Shown: in pieces, positions 1-11,109 of the stretch | Numbering within the stretch: the stretch's first letter is position 1 | Layout of the letters: each line of letters begins with the position of its first letter | Made by a program: the position numbers and the translations under genes | Origin: Cololabis saira | Lineage: Eukaryota; Chordata; Actinopteri; Beloniformes; Belonidae | DNA length: 64,000 nucleotides | Direction of reading: 5' to 3' | Assembly (NCBI RefSeq): GCF_033807715.1 | Contig: NC_084587.1 | Coordinates: 12,815,017 to 12,879,016, forward strand | Notes under the pieces: model-generated | The model's input: the letters and a program-made list of their open reading frames with translations, nothing else | The model's database searches: none | What the model was told of the DNA's origin: nothing

Positions 1-3000
1 AGCTGCCCTGTCAACTGTAGATCAGTGATTTTATTTTGCTGGTAACATTTTCAGTTGTTAGATGGCTGTTTTTAAAAATGTCAGTGCCATAAGGGCATGG
101 ATTTCAGCGTGACAGTGTGGGTGTTGCATATAATTACCACAAATCATGCAAATTTAAAACCTGTAGTGTTGGATACTTCTTCGCACACTGATTAGTGAAC
201 AGAAACAACAAAATAAACCGACTTATTTCCTAGAAGGCTTGCTTAGTGAAACCGTTCCTACCCCTCAAAAAAAGGCTGAAGGCTAGTTAGGGAGATACAG
301 GAATTGCAGCAGGCTATATTTTAGTTTTTGTTTTTCGATTTATTATGTGCCTTTACTTAAAATTATACTTCTCCCTATCAGTTGCTATAGGCTGTCCTTG
401 CCTGACACATACAGTTGTGCATGCAAATGAGGGTCAGAGAGCCATGGGCTGGTCGCTGTTGGCATCAAGAATGAACCTGGCAAAAACCACAAGGCGTAAA
501 TGAGGCTAAATGAGGTGGAGGACAAGTTGTTTAATTCTGCTTTAGCAGATGAAACATGAAAGCTGCTGCTTCATCTCCAAGCTAAGCTTTGTGAATGAGG
601 GAGCTATTCTTAACTAGCTAGTCACGCTCTGGTTTTTTTTGTCCCAGCTTGCTCCATTTATAAAAATGGTTTCTGGGCATACCCCTGGAGCTGTAAGGTA
701 GCCTTTCTCAACCTGGCAACGTTTTGTGTGTTACAGAAGATTAAAGTAGGACAAAAAGGGGGAAAAAAAGGTAACAGATAATGTTTAAAGTTAACAGAAA
801 CTGTGAATAATAAAACTTAATGCAGAGGATATAGTTGTTCAGAATAATAGTTAGGCCTACCACTGAGATGGGTATGACAAAAAGAAAGATCAACACGCTA
901 TCCATGCATTCATGCACAGCATTATACTAAATATCTCGCTTCTGGGTTGAAGGAAAAACTGCAGTTCCTTGACTGACCACTAGGTCTTGAGCCAATTTGT
1001 TCCACCCATCAGTCTGTCTGGTTATTTTAAAATCTTGGCTTTTGATTTTTCCTACATTAGATGGCACAAGTATGTAAATACTGTTCATCATCAGCATATG
1101 AAGCAGGGGCTGGCAGTTTCCCCCTGATAATTGTAGCTAAGATGATTTTGACTTCATAGGCACAGCTTTATGAATCATGGTGAAAAGGATAAGTATGCAC
1201 ACTTCTGGCTTTGTGCATGATCATGCATTTTTCTTAACCATAGAAAGGATCTTTTAATTATCCATCACTGCTGTCTACAATTACCACACTGCAAAAACAG
1301 TCCCCCTATAAAGCCTAATGTCCTTAAATCTAGTCATTTTTTTGAAAACAAAATTATCTCTGCCAATGAAGTAAGACTTTTTTAGTTTTTTATTAAAACT
1401 AGCAAAACAGTCTGAAATAATCTTTTATTTTCCTGAAATAAGGTCTTTTTACTATCCTCGTTTCTCTGATGAATTTCAGTTGTTATTTTAAAAGGCCAGA
1501 TGGTTAATTTGCATTGAGAGGTCTTTTGAGAATATGTTATGGGTTTACAACAATAATCAATAGTTAATACAATAAATTCAAGACTTTTTATCTGTTTTAA
1601 AAGTGAAAAAAGTACTTTTAATCCCATCCATTAGAAAAAGGCTTTGGATTGAAATGTCAAAATTTTGTCCTGAATAAGACATCACATTAATGAAAATATG
1701 TTCTTAATGCGTTTAAAAGCTTTAATTCCAAAAGCCCTTCCTTCAGTTTGAATGTGAAAACACTCAAATTACCACCAAGTCTCTCCAGTTTAAGCCCATA
1801 AAATTATATAACTGTAATTTGAAAATTTTCCGACATCCAAATATTGCCAAACACAAATGTAATTGCCACTAAATGGTCCGGCTTCATCAATAAATGAATC
1901 CATTTATTTTTTTAAACTGCTTATCCTTTTCAAAGTGTCATAATATTGGAGCCTGGTCAAGAAAAAAACGAGGAGGAGGTTTGAATATACCGGAAAGGCA
2001 CCAGTACGCCGCACAAGTAAAGCAACAAATGACAAAAACGTGAAACTTTGGCCATTTCTGCTGTATTGGGACGGTGACATGTTAAGGGGGAGTCTTATTC
2101 CCAGCCGTCGTGGCAACTTTGTCATGCAATGCACAAAGTGAAAAACTCTAATGGTACTGGAAAAAAAAAGAGAAAACATTAGAAGGAAAAGGCGAAGGAA
2201 ATGAGACAAGTGGAGTCTCAGCAAAAGTCAAGGACAAAGGTATAAGACAAAGGAAAGGAAGACAAAATCAGAAGAGGACAAAAAGACTGCATCACATTTG
2301 GGCTAACAAGACCTATGACAAGAGGAAAGCGTAGATGGGTAAATGATCCTCATTTGGACCCCGGCATGGAATCACAAAGTCCCCATTTCCCGTGAAATAC
2401 AATTCCAAGAGAACCATTTGGAAAAAGAAAACAGAAACATTTGTGGTGTAATGAAAGACCTGTAATCCAGGATCTAACTGCTGATGTGTCAGCAGAAATA
2501 TATGTATGACCATAAATAATCTTTAGCAAATTCCCTTACAGAACAATTTCACCCCCTCTCTCTGCACCACCGACCAATTTCCTCAGCTATCGATCGGTAC
2601 ACATCAACTGGCCAGTGAGAGGCAACTCTTCTTCCACATGGATTTTCATGTCACAACGATGACTGACTGCAAATAATCATTCACTAATCATCTCCCTCTT
2701 TCTGAGTGACCTTTCCCAAACACACACGCACACGTTGTGCACTTTGTGCTCTACTGCAATATTTTATAGATAACCTTTGGTTTTTATAAAGACTGATCTT
2801 TGTTTTGGGCTAAAGGTGTGAATTTTTAAGTTAAAAAAAAGTCTGTAAACTCTTCAACACATTAAAGAGGTCTCTCTTTTTTAGGGGGAGGGGTATATAC
2901 AAGGAGGAGGTTCAAGGACAAAGGAGAAACCTTTTTTTTAAATTAAAAAGGCAGTACATCACTATTATTTTTCTATGTTTTAAGTACTAAAAAATATATA

Positions 3001-3730
3001 TTGTGAGATACAAATGGAAAACACTCATCTGATGAGTTTGGTGAACTATAAGAAGTTTTGAGAAAAAAAAATTGTTTTATTGAGGGAAGGAAATGATATG
3101 TCACTTTTTCTACCAGTAAACTGGATTTTCTACATGTTTAGAAAGTCCAGGTAAAAGAATGCAAACTAATATGATTTAAATATTAAAGCCTGTAGTGGAG
3201 GTGCTGGAAGATGTACAAGAGCAAACATGATCCATGTGAAATTTCCTCAAACAGATTTCATAATCTACTAGCTAAAACACTCCACCAAAGAAACATGTTT
3301 CAAAGCTCCACTCCTGCAGCTACTTATCACCTAAAACTTGTTTGTCTCAATCAAGTGTGAAGTTATTGACATCGAATTCAGTGTTTATATTTGTTGTTGA
3401 TATTCTAATCTGAAGTTGCCCACCAGCAGCAGCTAGTGGTCGCTCAGTCCGGCAGGCTCGTCCAGATTCCTGGGGCTGTACCCACCTAAACACCAGCTCA
3501 CTTCAAGTTTCACTTGTCCTTCACACATGCAGAATAGCACTACAGCCTTTTTAGCCGTACCCACAAGTAAATAGTGCCTTCAGTATTTTATATGCCACAT
3601 ATGGGCTGACCTTGCTAACAAACAAAACAAAAAAAAAAAAACAACCTTCATCCATCCAAGCTGGTATTTTGCCCAAAAAGATTTCCGTCCACATTATACC
3701 ACTATAAAATTTTATGTATTCTTTTTTGTT
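1..3730. other. Non-genic tract with few recognisable repeats
   Basis: I see no coding region, RNA gene or clear transposon end. Open frames are short, antisense and without family motifs. The tract is AT-rich with ordinary homopolymer runs (for example the A run near 3626). Several stretches (about 410-600, 1060-1230 and 1480-1760) have the mixed, non-repetitive look of conserved vertebrate noncoding sequence; the first includes an octamer motif ATGCAAAT at 421-428. Conservation cannot be shown from one sequence. Confidence 0.5.
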
Positions 3731-3734
3731 TAAA

Positions 3735-3834
3735 TTTTAAAGTCATGCTTTGTATTTATGTTTTAATGTCTTTGCAAAGCACTTTGAATCACCTTGTTGT
3801 TGAATTGCGCTATACAAATAAACTTGCCTTGCCT
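3735..3834 (+). mobile_element. LINE 3' tail (CR1/L2-like), isolated
   Basis: This short stretch carries the teleost LINE tail signature: a core reading AAAGCACTTTGAATCACC, then GCTATACAAATAAACTTGCC ending in repeated TTGCC units. The same tail occurs in reverse at 19820-19890, where it joins a recognisable reverse-transcriptase C-terminus, which supports a LINE origin. Only the 3' end is present, as expected for a 5'-truncated insertion. The exact family is not certain. Confidence 0.6.
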
Positions 3835-3927
3835 ATAAAATGCGCATCACATAGGCTTCAGTGCTTATCTATGCTGTTCTATCGGATGACACAGGGTTGG
3901 TCAATCCTGGGAGAATTCATTATGACT

Positions 3928-4240
3928 CCATCCATTTTTTATACCCTGTATTTATAATCCTGTACAGGGTCACGAGGTTCTGCTGGAACCTATCCCAGCT
4001 CATCACTGGTAGGGGTACAACCTGGAGAGGTCACCAGTCTATCACAGGGCCACATATATAGACTAACAACCATGCACACTAACACCTACGGGAAATGTAC
4101 AATTGTCAATCAACCTAACAGGCTATGTTTTTGGAATCTGGGAGGAAGCCGGAGTACCCAGAGGAAACCACACAAGGACGAGGAGAACATGCAAACTAGC
4201 AGGAGTTCAGGGTAAATCTGCCAGACAGGAACCTCTAACA
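3928..4240 (-). mobile_element. Teleost SINE-like repeat, antisense
   Basis: Read on the minus strand, this carries the conserved body of a very common teleost repeat: a piece with GTTTGCATGTTCTCCTC, a piece with CTCCGGCTTCCTCCCA, the CACCTA-type spacer, GACCTCTCCAGG, and a 3' end of TATAAAAAATGGATGG. The same body follows the tRNA-like head at 10193-10421. The head is missing here, so this is a head-truncated copy. Confidence 0.6.
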
Positions 4241-4339
4241 GGCCGACCGTCTACTCGGCCCCTTCAAATGGTGTGTTTCCACTGCACTGTAGCGCCAAAG
4301 GAGAACCTTTGGCTGAAGGAAAAAGAATAAATTGCACAG

Positions 4340-4359
4340 CTGACCACCAGGTGGCAGTA
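4340..4359 (+). promoter_or_regulatory. Candidate CTCF-type motif
   Basis: The bases CCACCAGGTGGCAGT at 4344-4358 fit the degenerate CTCF core CCASYAGRKGGCRSY at every position. Such a motif can bind the insulator protein CTCF, but a single motif hit occurs often by chance. No occupancy can be inferred. It lies in about 300 bp of unassigned sequence between a SINE-like repeat and a hAT element. Confidence 0.3.
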
Positions 4360-4537
4360 ACACGCATTTTCTGAAGGTCACAAACAGCCAGCAGAAGAAA
4401 CACATGAAAAAGATGCCATTTCCTTTTTTTTTCTTTATGACATAACTCAAAAATCGTGACAAAGACCCAATACCGTGACACTTACTACTAAACCCCCATG
4501 CTGCCACACTATGACTAAAGAAAAACTAATAAAATAC

Positions 4538-5267
4538 TAGGGTTGTCCCGATCAGGATTTTTTAGCTTCCGATCCGATCCCGATCACTTGAGTTTGAGTA
4601 TCTGCCGATCCCGATTTTTCCCGATCCGATCACTTTTTTTGGCTCCCGATACATTTCTGATACTTTTTCCCGATCAGATACATTTTGGTAATGAATAAAA
4701 AAAAAGAAAAGAAAAAAAAGAGTTTCTTTTATTGTCCATTGGAGAACAACATGGACATATATTTCAAAAAAGCTTATCAGCTCTGGTGCCACAAAATGTA
4801 AAAACATGAAATTGTAAACTAAAACAAAAAGTGCAGAATAGTGCAATAACAAAAATAAATACATTTAACTTTAAAAGAGGTAGTTAAATGACATCCAGTC
4901 AAACTCACAAACACAAGAAAATTAAAATACTTTTTGGCTTAACCTTAGTGCAACATTCTGAATGGCTTGAAATGAATAGCAGCAGCTTAATGCAACATGA
5001 ACACATATAAAATTTCACAATTCAAACATGTAAACCATGTTAGTTTTGCTTACTTCGTCGGCCGGAAGTGACGCTGGCCGGAAGTGACGGAAGCCGCCGG
5101 CCAGAAGTGACGTTAAATGCAACAATATATAAAACGATTTAATATATATTTAAAACATTAATAACTAGGTATGTCCCCATACTTTTTTGACCGATACCGA
5201 TGTTTTGAAAATGCCGTGATTGGGCCCGATCAATCGATCGGGCGGCCGATCGATCGGGACAACACTA
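4538..5267. mobile_element. Non-autonomous hAT element (CCGATC subterminal repeats)
   Basis: The ends form inverted repeats, TAGGGTTGTCCCGATC on the left and GATCGGGACAACACTA on the right. They are followed inward by clustered CCGATC hexamers, a layout typical of hAT subterminal transposase-binding sites. The 730-bp body has no transposase frame. The 8-bp flanks (taaaatac and gttcatac) match only at the last four bases, so the target duplication has decayed or the flank was rearranged. An internal GC-rich patch at 5060-5112 holds three GGCCGGAAGTGACG-like units. Confidence 0.75.
5060..5112. repeat. Three GGCCGGAAGTGACG-like units inside the hAT
   Basis: Units start at 5060, 5076 and 5099; the first two are exact 14-mers and the third reads GGCCAGAAGTGACG. 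CCGGAAGT is the core recognised by ETS factors such as GABPA, and TGACG is a CRE half-site; the joined form is a known promoter composite. Whether anything binds here is inference. Confidence 0.6.
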
Positions 5268-6866
5268 GTTCATACACATTAGACAGTAACATTTGTGTTG
5301 AAATTGGGTCTCCAGCGCTTCAAAAATTGTAGTTTACAATGTGTTTCACAGTGTTTCAAAATAAATATGTATACCTGTATTTGTCACCTGAAAGGAAGTT
5401 TAGGAAACCTGAACCGTAGCAGAGGGGGGCTGATTTAATATTTGTCCCAAAAGCAGAGAATGCTTGAACCTTGAACCAAGACTAGGAACTGGATCCAGAA
5501 GAATGGGCCATCCCAACACTGTAAACTCTTAGAAATAGAGACAGACAAGGCCTCTGGGAATTAAAAGTGCCTGTAAAGTGATACCTCACTCTGAATATTG
5601 TCACAGTCAGAGATTTGTTCACGCAGACACATCTCTCACCCATATTCCTTCTGTATCACCACTCTGACTTTTTACATTTATTCATAGCAAGGTCAACCTC
5701 CAACCTCGTTTGTCTTTTTCCCCCTCAGTTCACTCTCATCTCTCAAATCTCTTCTAATACCCCTCAGGAGCAATCTCTCGACTCACTTTATTATCCAGAA
5801 ACTTTGGTCATAAAAAGGGTATATACATACACAATATAGCTTTACAGTTAGTCAGTTATTGCACCTGGTTATGTCAGCAGGATGACTTTTTCTCTAGAGG
5901 CATGAATACAGACGTTTTGTTTGACATAAAGCAAGTCAGCCTTCACCCTGAACATACAGCGTTTCAGTCTGCATGAGTCAGTATAAAAATCCATCTGCTT
6001 TTTAAGGTCTGCAGATAAATCAGAACTACCATTGCACTTCTTTTCATTAAATTAAGCTTCATCAAGTCCCTGGCTTCATTAATGAATGAGAGAGGTGGGT
6101 TAAAGATAGCACAGTGCTAACAGGTTGAATGTGGATTAAGGAAAGATCAAGGTAGACATACAAATAGGGAAGAGAGAAAGGAGCAGAGGAGAGTAGGCAG
6201 GTAATGGAGAGAGGATTCAGAAGTCATTAAGATCAGTCTTCCATCGCCATGTGATTAGTGTCAGTATCTTAATACAAAGGGGATAGGAGGTGAGGGTATG
6301 CACAAAGAAAACATGATGTAAGCCGTTTTATATATGGAGCTTTTGTTCTCTCTGAATGGGTACACAGAATAATCATGAAGAATAACATATTAAACAAAGA
6401 TCCATCAATATGCAAAAGATGAACGTTGACATTTTTTTTACTATGATTTGCAGGCTACAAGCACTTCCTGATTTTCTTTTTAGTGTCTTGTTCAGATTCC
6501 TCATTGTCATCTCATTATGGTGATCTCTGTAACTCTCCAGATCACCATGAACGCATTGGGATGATGTCTCACGCAGCGCAGTCGAATGACGACAGACAAG
6601 ATAAAAAGAGTCTCACAGCCAGCAGTTTGATATCCAGGTACAGAAATGCTCCTTCACAGTAACGTGGAAATGAAGAACAGAAACATGCGGGTTACTTCCT
6701 TGGAGACAGTATGCTAACCAAGAACGAACTTCAGAGCAGAGAGGGCAATAGTGCAAGCATAAGCTGGACAATTGTGCGTTCAAATATTATTGATAATATT
6801 ATTATTTTTATATAAGAAATGGACACCATGTGCCCTGAGACCAATGATGAAAAGAATGATCTAGAG
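5268..6866. other. Non-genic tract
   Basis: No gene or clear transposon boundary is visible. Frames such as 5615-5839 have no motif and show no coding bias. The stretch near 6030-6090 is rich in TTAAT/ATTAA homeodomain-like cores and could be conserved noncoding DNA, but that is only an impression. Confidence 0.4.
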
Positions 6867-7341
6867 CGGGGGTCTGCAACCTGCGGCTCTAGAGCCGCAC
6901 GCGGCTCTTTAGTGCCGCCCTAGTGGCTCCTGGAGCTTTTTCAAAAAAGTTTGACCTTTTTTTTTCCTTTTTTCTTTTTCTTCTTTTTTTCTTCTCTTTT
7001 TTTCTCTTTTTTCTCCTTTTTTTCTTTTTTCTCCTTTCTTTTTTTAATCTAGACATTTCGACTTTTTTCTCGACATTTCGACTTTTTTCTCGACATTTCG
7101 ACTTTTTTCTCAAGATTGTACTTCAACATTAATCTTGACATTTTGTGCATAATGTGCATAAAGTGCATAATGAAAAAGACAATCTTCCCCCAGTTATAAC
7201 TAATATAGAAACATGCAGCATGTGTTGTCTTCACTCTAAGGCTTAGACAAGACTTTTCATTTTTTGCGGCTCCAGACATATTTGTTTTTTGTGTTTTTGG
7301 TCCAATATGGCTCTTTCAACATTTTGGGTTGCCGACCCCTG
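6867..7341. mobile_element. Non-autonomous hAT element with exact 8-bp duplication
   Basis: The right end GGTTGCCGACCCCTG and left end CGGGGGTCTGCAACC are inverted repeats of the common CAGGGGTCGGCAACC hAT terminus. ATCTAGAG lies directly on both sides (6859-6866 and 7342-7349), an exact 8-bp target duplication that fixes the boundaries. The interior is a long pyrimidine tract plus three 20-bp units (7051-7110). A lysine/arginine-rich antisense frame across the pyrimidine tract is an artefact of composition. No transposase is encoded. Confidence 0.88.
7051..7110. repeat. 3 x 20-bp tandem repeat within hAT
   Basis: Three head-to-tail 20-mers begin at 7051, 7071 and 7091. They are identical except that the first base is A in unit 1 and C in units 2 and 3 (unit sequence CGACATTTCGACTTTTTTCT). 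Confidence 0.9.
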
Positions 7342-7362
7342 ATCTAGAGCATTATCAGCAAC

Positions 7363-8930
7363 AAAGTAAAGTAAGTAAAGTTTATTTATATAGCACCTTT
7401 CACAGACAACGGAATGTCACAAGGTGCTTCAAAAAAAATAAAACATCAATAATAACACAAATAAAACACTACAATAAAAGCAGAAATACGATAAAAACAA
7501 GAGAATACTGATTAAAACTCCTAGAATAAAAGTACATAAAATCAACATGGTGGTCATAAAACAACCCTGTCACTACTAATGTTTAAAAGCTTGAGTTTTA
7601 AGCTTGCTCTTAAAAGCATCGATGGAGTCCAGACAGAGGCGATTCTAGGGTCTGTTGGGGCCCTAGGCAAAAATTTCTAGGGGGCCCCTCAAACCAGCGT
7701 TCATCACCGTTATGTTATAATAAACTGACACCAACGAAAACTTTATGAAATTTATATTTATTTACACACTGCTAATTTACACACACGACACTGTGTGTAG
7801 TTTTTTTTTTTTTTTTGACACTGTGTACAGGTGGATGGCCGTGATCATGGGAATGACAACATGGGGCCCCTTAAGGGAGGTTTCTTACTGGCTACTGAGA
7901 TGTCATTGATAATTGCCTTATGTTTGTTTAAGGAGGAGGATGTGGTCATTGCGGTTACCACATTTTGAGATCTGTACAGTAAAAACCGCCTTCAATACTT
8001 TTTTAGTCCTCAAAACCCCTGATAGGAAACACTTTTGTAATAAAAGTAATTATTAAAAAAAAAAAAATATTTTTTTTTTTTTTTTTTGGGCCTCATGGGC
8101 CCCCCAACAACTCGGGGCCCCAAGCAGTTGCCTGTTCACAAGCTGCGCCCCTGAGTCCAGAGAACGTAGAGACAGCGGGGGATCGTTCCAGAGCCTCAGT
8201 GCGACGGCCTGGAAGGAGAGATCTCCTCGCGTCTTAAAATTGGTACAAGGTACCATGAGTCGGCTCTGGTCACATGATCTCAGCCTCCGAGATGGAGTGT
8301 AGGGGGAAAGTAGGTTCTTGATGTAGGAGGCGGCCTGACCATGCAGCTCTAAAAGTGAGGACCAAGATTTTAAAGTTCATGAAAAGGGATGGGGAGCCAG
8401 TGAACAGTTTTTAAAATTGGGGTGATGTGAGCCCTGCTATTAGAGCATGTCAGCAGCCTTGCTGCAGAATTTTGGACTTGCTGAAGACGTTTAAGCAAGA
8501 AAACAAACTGTTGCAGTAATCCAAACGAGATGACACAAAAGCATGAATAATTAGCTCAAGATGCTTTTTTGAAACAACTGTTCTTAGTTTAGCGATATTC
8601 CTTAAATGGTAAAAACGGTTCAAGAGCTGTTTGGAATGGTGTCCTAATGACTTGTCTTTGTCAAAGACAACACCAAGATTTCTTAGGCTTGACTTAAATG
8701 ACACACTCAAATCACCTAAAAACTGGCTGATAGCTGGAATGACATCATCAGGGCCAATCACCAGCACTTCAGTTTTATCTGAGTTCAACTGCAGAGAATT
8801 TACTCCGAGCCACTGTTTTATCTGTACAAGCCACTTCATCAAGGAATTCAATTTCTGAATCTCAGAGGCCTTAAAAGAGCAGTACAGCTAGATATCGTCT
8901 GCAAATAAATGGTATGAAACATCAACAAGT
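7363..8930 (-). pseudogene. 5'-truncated CR1/L2-type LINE, reverse transcriptase C-terminus
   Basis: This relic of a non-LTR retrotransposon reads on the minus strand. The catalytic FADD motif lies at 8891-8905, followed at once by a stop codon. An open stretch (8450-8851) then carries family landmarks in order: an LNSDKTEVLVIGP block, a LGVVFD block, FYHLRNIAKLR and HAFVSSRLDYCNSL. Further downstream are RGDLSFQAVALRLWND (about 8190-8240) and a 3' tail of repeated ACTTT units at 7363-7385. The fingers and palm upstream of FADD are missing, which is usual 5' truncation. A hAT element (7634-8153) splits the last codons of the ORF. Not functional. Confidence 0.85.
7634..8153. mobile_element. 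Non-autonomous hAT inserted in the LINE ORF
   Basis: The 8-bp duplication AGTCCAGA is exact on both sides (7626-7633 and 8154-8161). The ends are imperfect inverted repeats: CAGAGGCGATTCTAGGG on the left, and a right end whose complement reads CAGGGGCGCAGCTTGTG. Removing the insert rejoins the LINE C-terminal reading frame. The body includes T-rich runs (about 7800 and 8068) and no transposase. Confidence 0.85.
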
Positions 8931-9540
8931 CTGAGAGCAAGAGCTTCTGACTGTACAGGGTTGTCTCTCTGCACTTGGTAAAAGTAATTTACACTTCTGT
9001 GATAAAACTATTAATGACAAAAGGCCTACTTTAAGCAGCACATGCTGCCTGCAAGATGACATTCCAAGAATGTCCATGTACTTTTCAAAAGGCAATGTAA
9101 AGCCAAAGTATGGAGACATTACAAAGACACAGCTGGAGAAGAAGAGGCCAGAGTTACTAGACTGGCCTGAACAAAGTCTTATCTGGCCCCAACATGCCTT
9201 ACGTAATTGCAGAAGGAATAAGACGGAATAACAAATGTAATACTTTTAGACTTGGTACCCACCGTGACAGAAAACCTCACTGTTGCAAAAGTTTTGGAAT
9301 CTGTTGCCGGCCTGAGTTATAAAAAAAAAAATGGATGTGTAATATCAAATGAACTAAGGGTGATGAAAAAAGTGAAACTCAATGATGATCAATGGGGGTA
9401 GTATTAAATGAGTTTACACTTCTTCCTACTCATTTTTGCACATGTAAATTAAGATATTAAGTGTTAAAGGATGAAATTCTTAGTATTTTTTTTTTGTTTT
9501 GTTTTCTTATCTTCTCTTTTAATTGTTGTCTTTTTACATG
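8931..9540. other. Non-genic tract
   Basis: No coding or transposon signature is secure. The last 150 bp (about 9400-9540) are T-rich and lead into a tetranucleotide tail, so part may be a decayed LINE 3' untranslated region. Confidence 0.35.
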
Positions 9541-9548
9541 TACAAAAT

Positions 9549-9592
9549 AAATCAAATCAATCAATCAATTAATCAATCAATCAATCAATCAA
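9549..9592 (+). repeat. (AATC)n tract at a probable LINE tail
   Basis: About eleven imperfect AATC units follow ACATGTACAAAATAAATC. A polyadenylation-like AATAAA directly before a short tandem repeat is the usual 3' terminus of several teleost LINEs. No coding part is attached, so the family is unknown. Confidence 0.6.
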
Positions 9593-9599
9593 ATGCCTG

Positions 9600-10190
9600 A
9601 TCATTTTAAAAGTACTGTTTGAACAGTGGCTCATCTATAGTTAATGGCGTGAGCACTTAAGATGTTCTGGCAGCCCATGTTGCTCCTCAACAACTTACTA
9701 AAACAATTGTTTTCTCCATTTATCTTCTCACACATATATCTCAAATAAATGCATTGCCCACTGTCTGTCAAGAAATCTAAGAAAGTGAATTATTATTTCA
9801 TGACTCCTTCCAACAGGAGGTGCATAAACTCTAACAGCAATGTGGGGAGGTAATTTATCAGATTTATAAAATGTCAATAACATAGAGCACAGCTGTTATT
9901 AAGGAAGGATTATTCTGATAGGATAGATTATATTCACACAAAATAAAGGGGGAAAAGACCAAACAGTTGAACAGTTTGATTTAAATTAGTTTGCCTTAAA
10001 TAGTTTTAGGAAAAAAATGGAAAAGAAAATGAAAAAACTGTAAAATTCATAAAAGTTGAAGAAAAAAAAAAGACATAAATCTAAAAGTGATCTCACAGAA
10101 TTTGTGATAACGATAACAGTGATAACAATTTGTCAATAGCAGTCAAAACTGTTCTTGGAGTACCGGCATTGAGTAGCCTTTACACCTAAA
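9600..10190. other. Non-genic tract
   Basis: AT-rich sequence with no recognised element or coding signal. It lies between the tetranucleotide tail and a SINE. Confidence 0.4.
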
Positions 10191-10192
10191 GT

Positions 10193-10421
10193 GGGGCGGC
10201 ACGGTGCCTTAGTGGTTAGCATCGTTGCCTCACAGCAAGAAGGTTCCTAGTTCGACTCCCAGGCGGCGGGAGTCTTTCTGTGTGGAGTTTGCATGTTCTC
10301 CCCGTGCTTGCGTGGGTTCCCTCCGGTTACTCCGGCTTCCTCCCACAGGCCAAAAATATGCATAGTAGGTTAATTGATGGTTCATTGATGGTTCTAAATT
10401 GCCCGTAGGTGTTTGTGTATA
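10193..10421 (+). mobile_element. tRNA-headed SINE
   Basis: The head carries the two internal RNA polymerase III promoter boxes of a tRNA-derived SINE: a box A-like GTGCCTTAGTGGTTAGCA near 10204 and a box B-like AGTTCGACTCC near 10249. The body follows with GTGTGGAGTTTGCATG, TTCTCCCCGTGC and CTCCGGCTTCCTCCCA, also found antisense at 3928 and 47900. The head does not fold into a proper tRNA (no acceptor 3' partner), so it is not a tRNA gene. The 3' tail is absent or lost near 10421. Confidence 0.75.
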
Positions 10422-10478
10422 ATAAATTGGAGGAGACATGGAGCGTGTCTATCACATGAACTGTATTTAGAGTTTGCA

Positions 10479-10980
10479 CCATGGATGTATTATATAATTG
10501 GATACAGTGCCAAAAATGGCCACCCATTCATTTCAATGCATTCTGCTCAGCCAGCGCATGTGCCGAAAAAATTTCTGACTTCCTGGTTTACTTCCTGGTA
10601 CACGGGCCCATAGAGCATGTGCAGTTGAGTCACCTCCCATGATGCTCTGGGGCCTCCCATCATGCCCCGGGGCAACATCAATGGCACCGACACGGCCGTG
10701 ACGTCACGCCCAGAAAGATACTTTTCTTTGACTTTTCTGGCCGTTATAAAACATTTTTGACGGATATAAAGTCCATGACTTAAAAATATAGAATACAAAG
10801 ATTAGTAATTGACGGTAATTACAGCTGGAGGTGTCCTGTGAACAGTTTTAGAGGCTTCTCTTTTACTATTGTTGTCTATGGGAAAAAAGCTTTCTGGGCC
10901 CCATGGGATTTTCTGTTGCAGTACCGCGGCTGGCCACTGGAAAAAATCGGCACACGTTCTGAGCGCGAGACTGGGGGGCT
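10479..10980 (+). repeat. Unclassified dispersed repeat R1, copy 1
   Basis: This stretch is closely matched by 34626-35250 over nearly its full length. Shared blocks include CATTCATTTCAATGCA, CCTCCCATGATGCTCTGGGG, GTGACGTCACGCCCAG and GGCCACTGGAAAAAATC. The left end reads CCATGGATGTATTATATAAT. There is no coding frame. I do not recognise the family; the left end and a similar inverted motif in copy 2 suggest a non-autonomous DNA transposon. Confidence 0.75.
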
Positions 10981-11096
10981 GGTTTGCACCAGAGACATCA
11001 ACAACACAGTACTTCCTGCTTCTCAATAGGGCCATACCATTTCCATGCAAAGGCTAGGGGGGGGGGGGACGACCACTATAACACAATCCCATAACA
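10981..11096 (-). mobile_element. Ty3/Gypsy 3' LTR edge, partial
   Basis: Read antisense, the sequence following the polypurine tract begins TGTTATGGGATTG, a normal LTR start. About 115 bp remain before the sequence becomes repeat R1. A G run sits at 11056-11068. The distal end of the LTR was not found, so the LTR is truncated or split by R1. Confidence 0.55.
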
Positions 11097-11109
11097 TCTC
11101 CCCTTTTTT
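11097..11109 (-). other. Polypurine tract of the Gypsy relic
   Basis: On the minus strand this reads AAAAAAGGGGAGA directly before the LTR TG. This is the primer site for plus-strand DNA synthesis in LTR retrotransposons. Its position between the integrase relic and the LTR edge supports the orientation. Confidence 0.6.

Noticed and set aside
6889..7132. Lysine/arginine-rich and phenylalanine/leucine-rich frames on opposite strands
   Set aside because: Both come from the pyrimidine tract in the hAT element; a nuclear or membrane protein is not supported.
10193..10262. tRNA gene from box A/box B-like motifs
   Set aside because: The motifs are the head of a SINE with a standard SINE body; no acceptor stem closes, so no functional tRNA is called. 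The same applies to 48000-48062.
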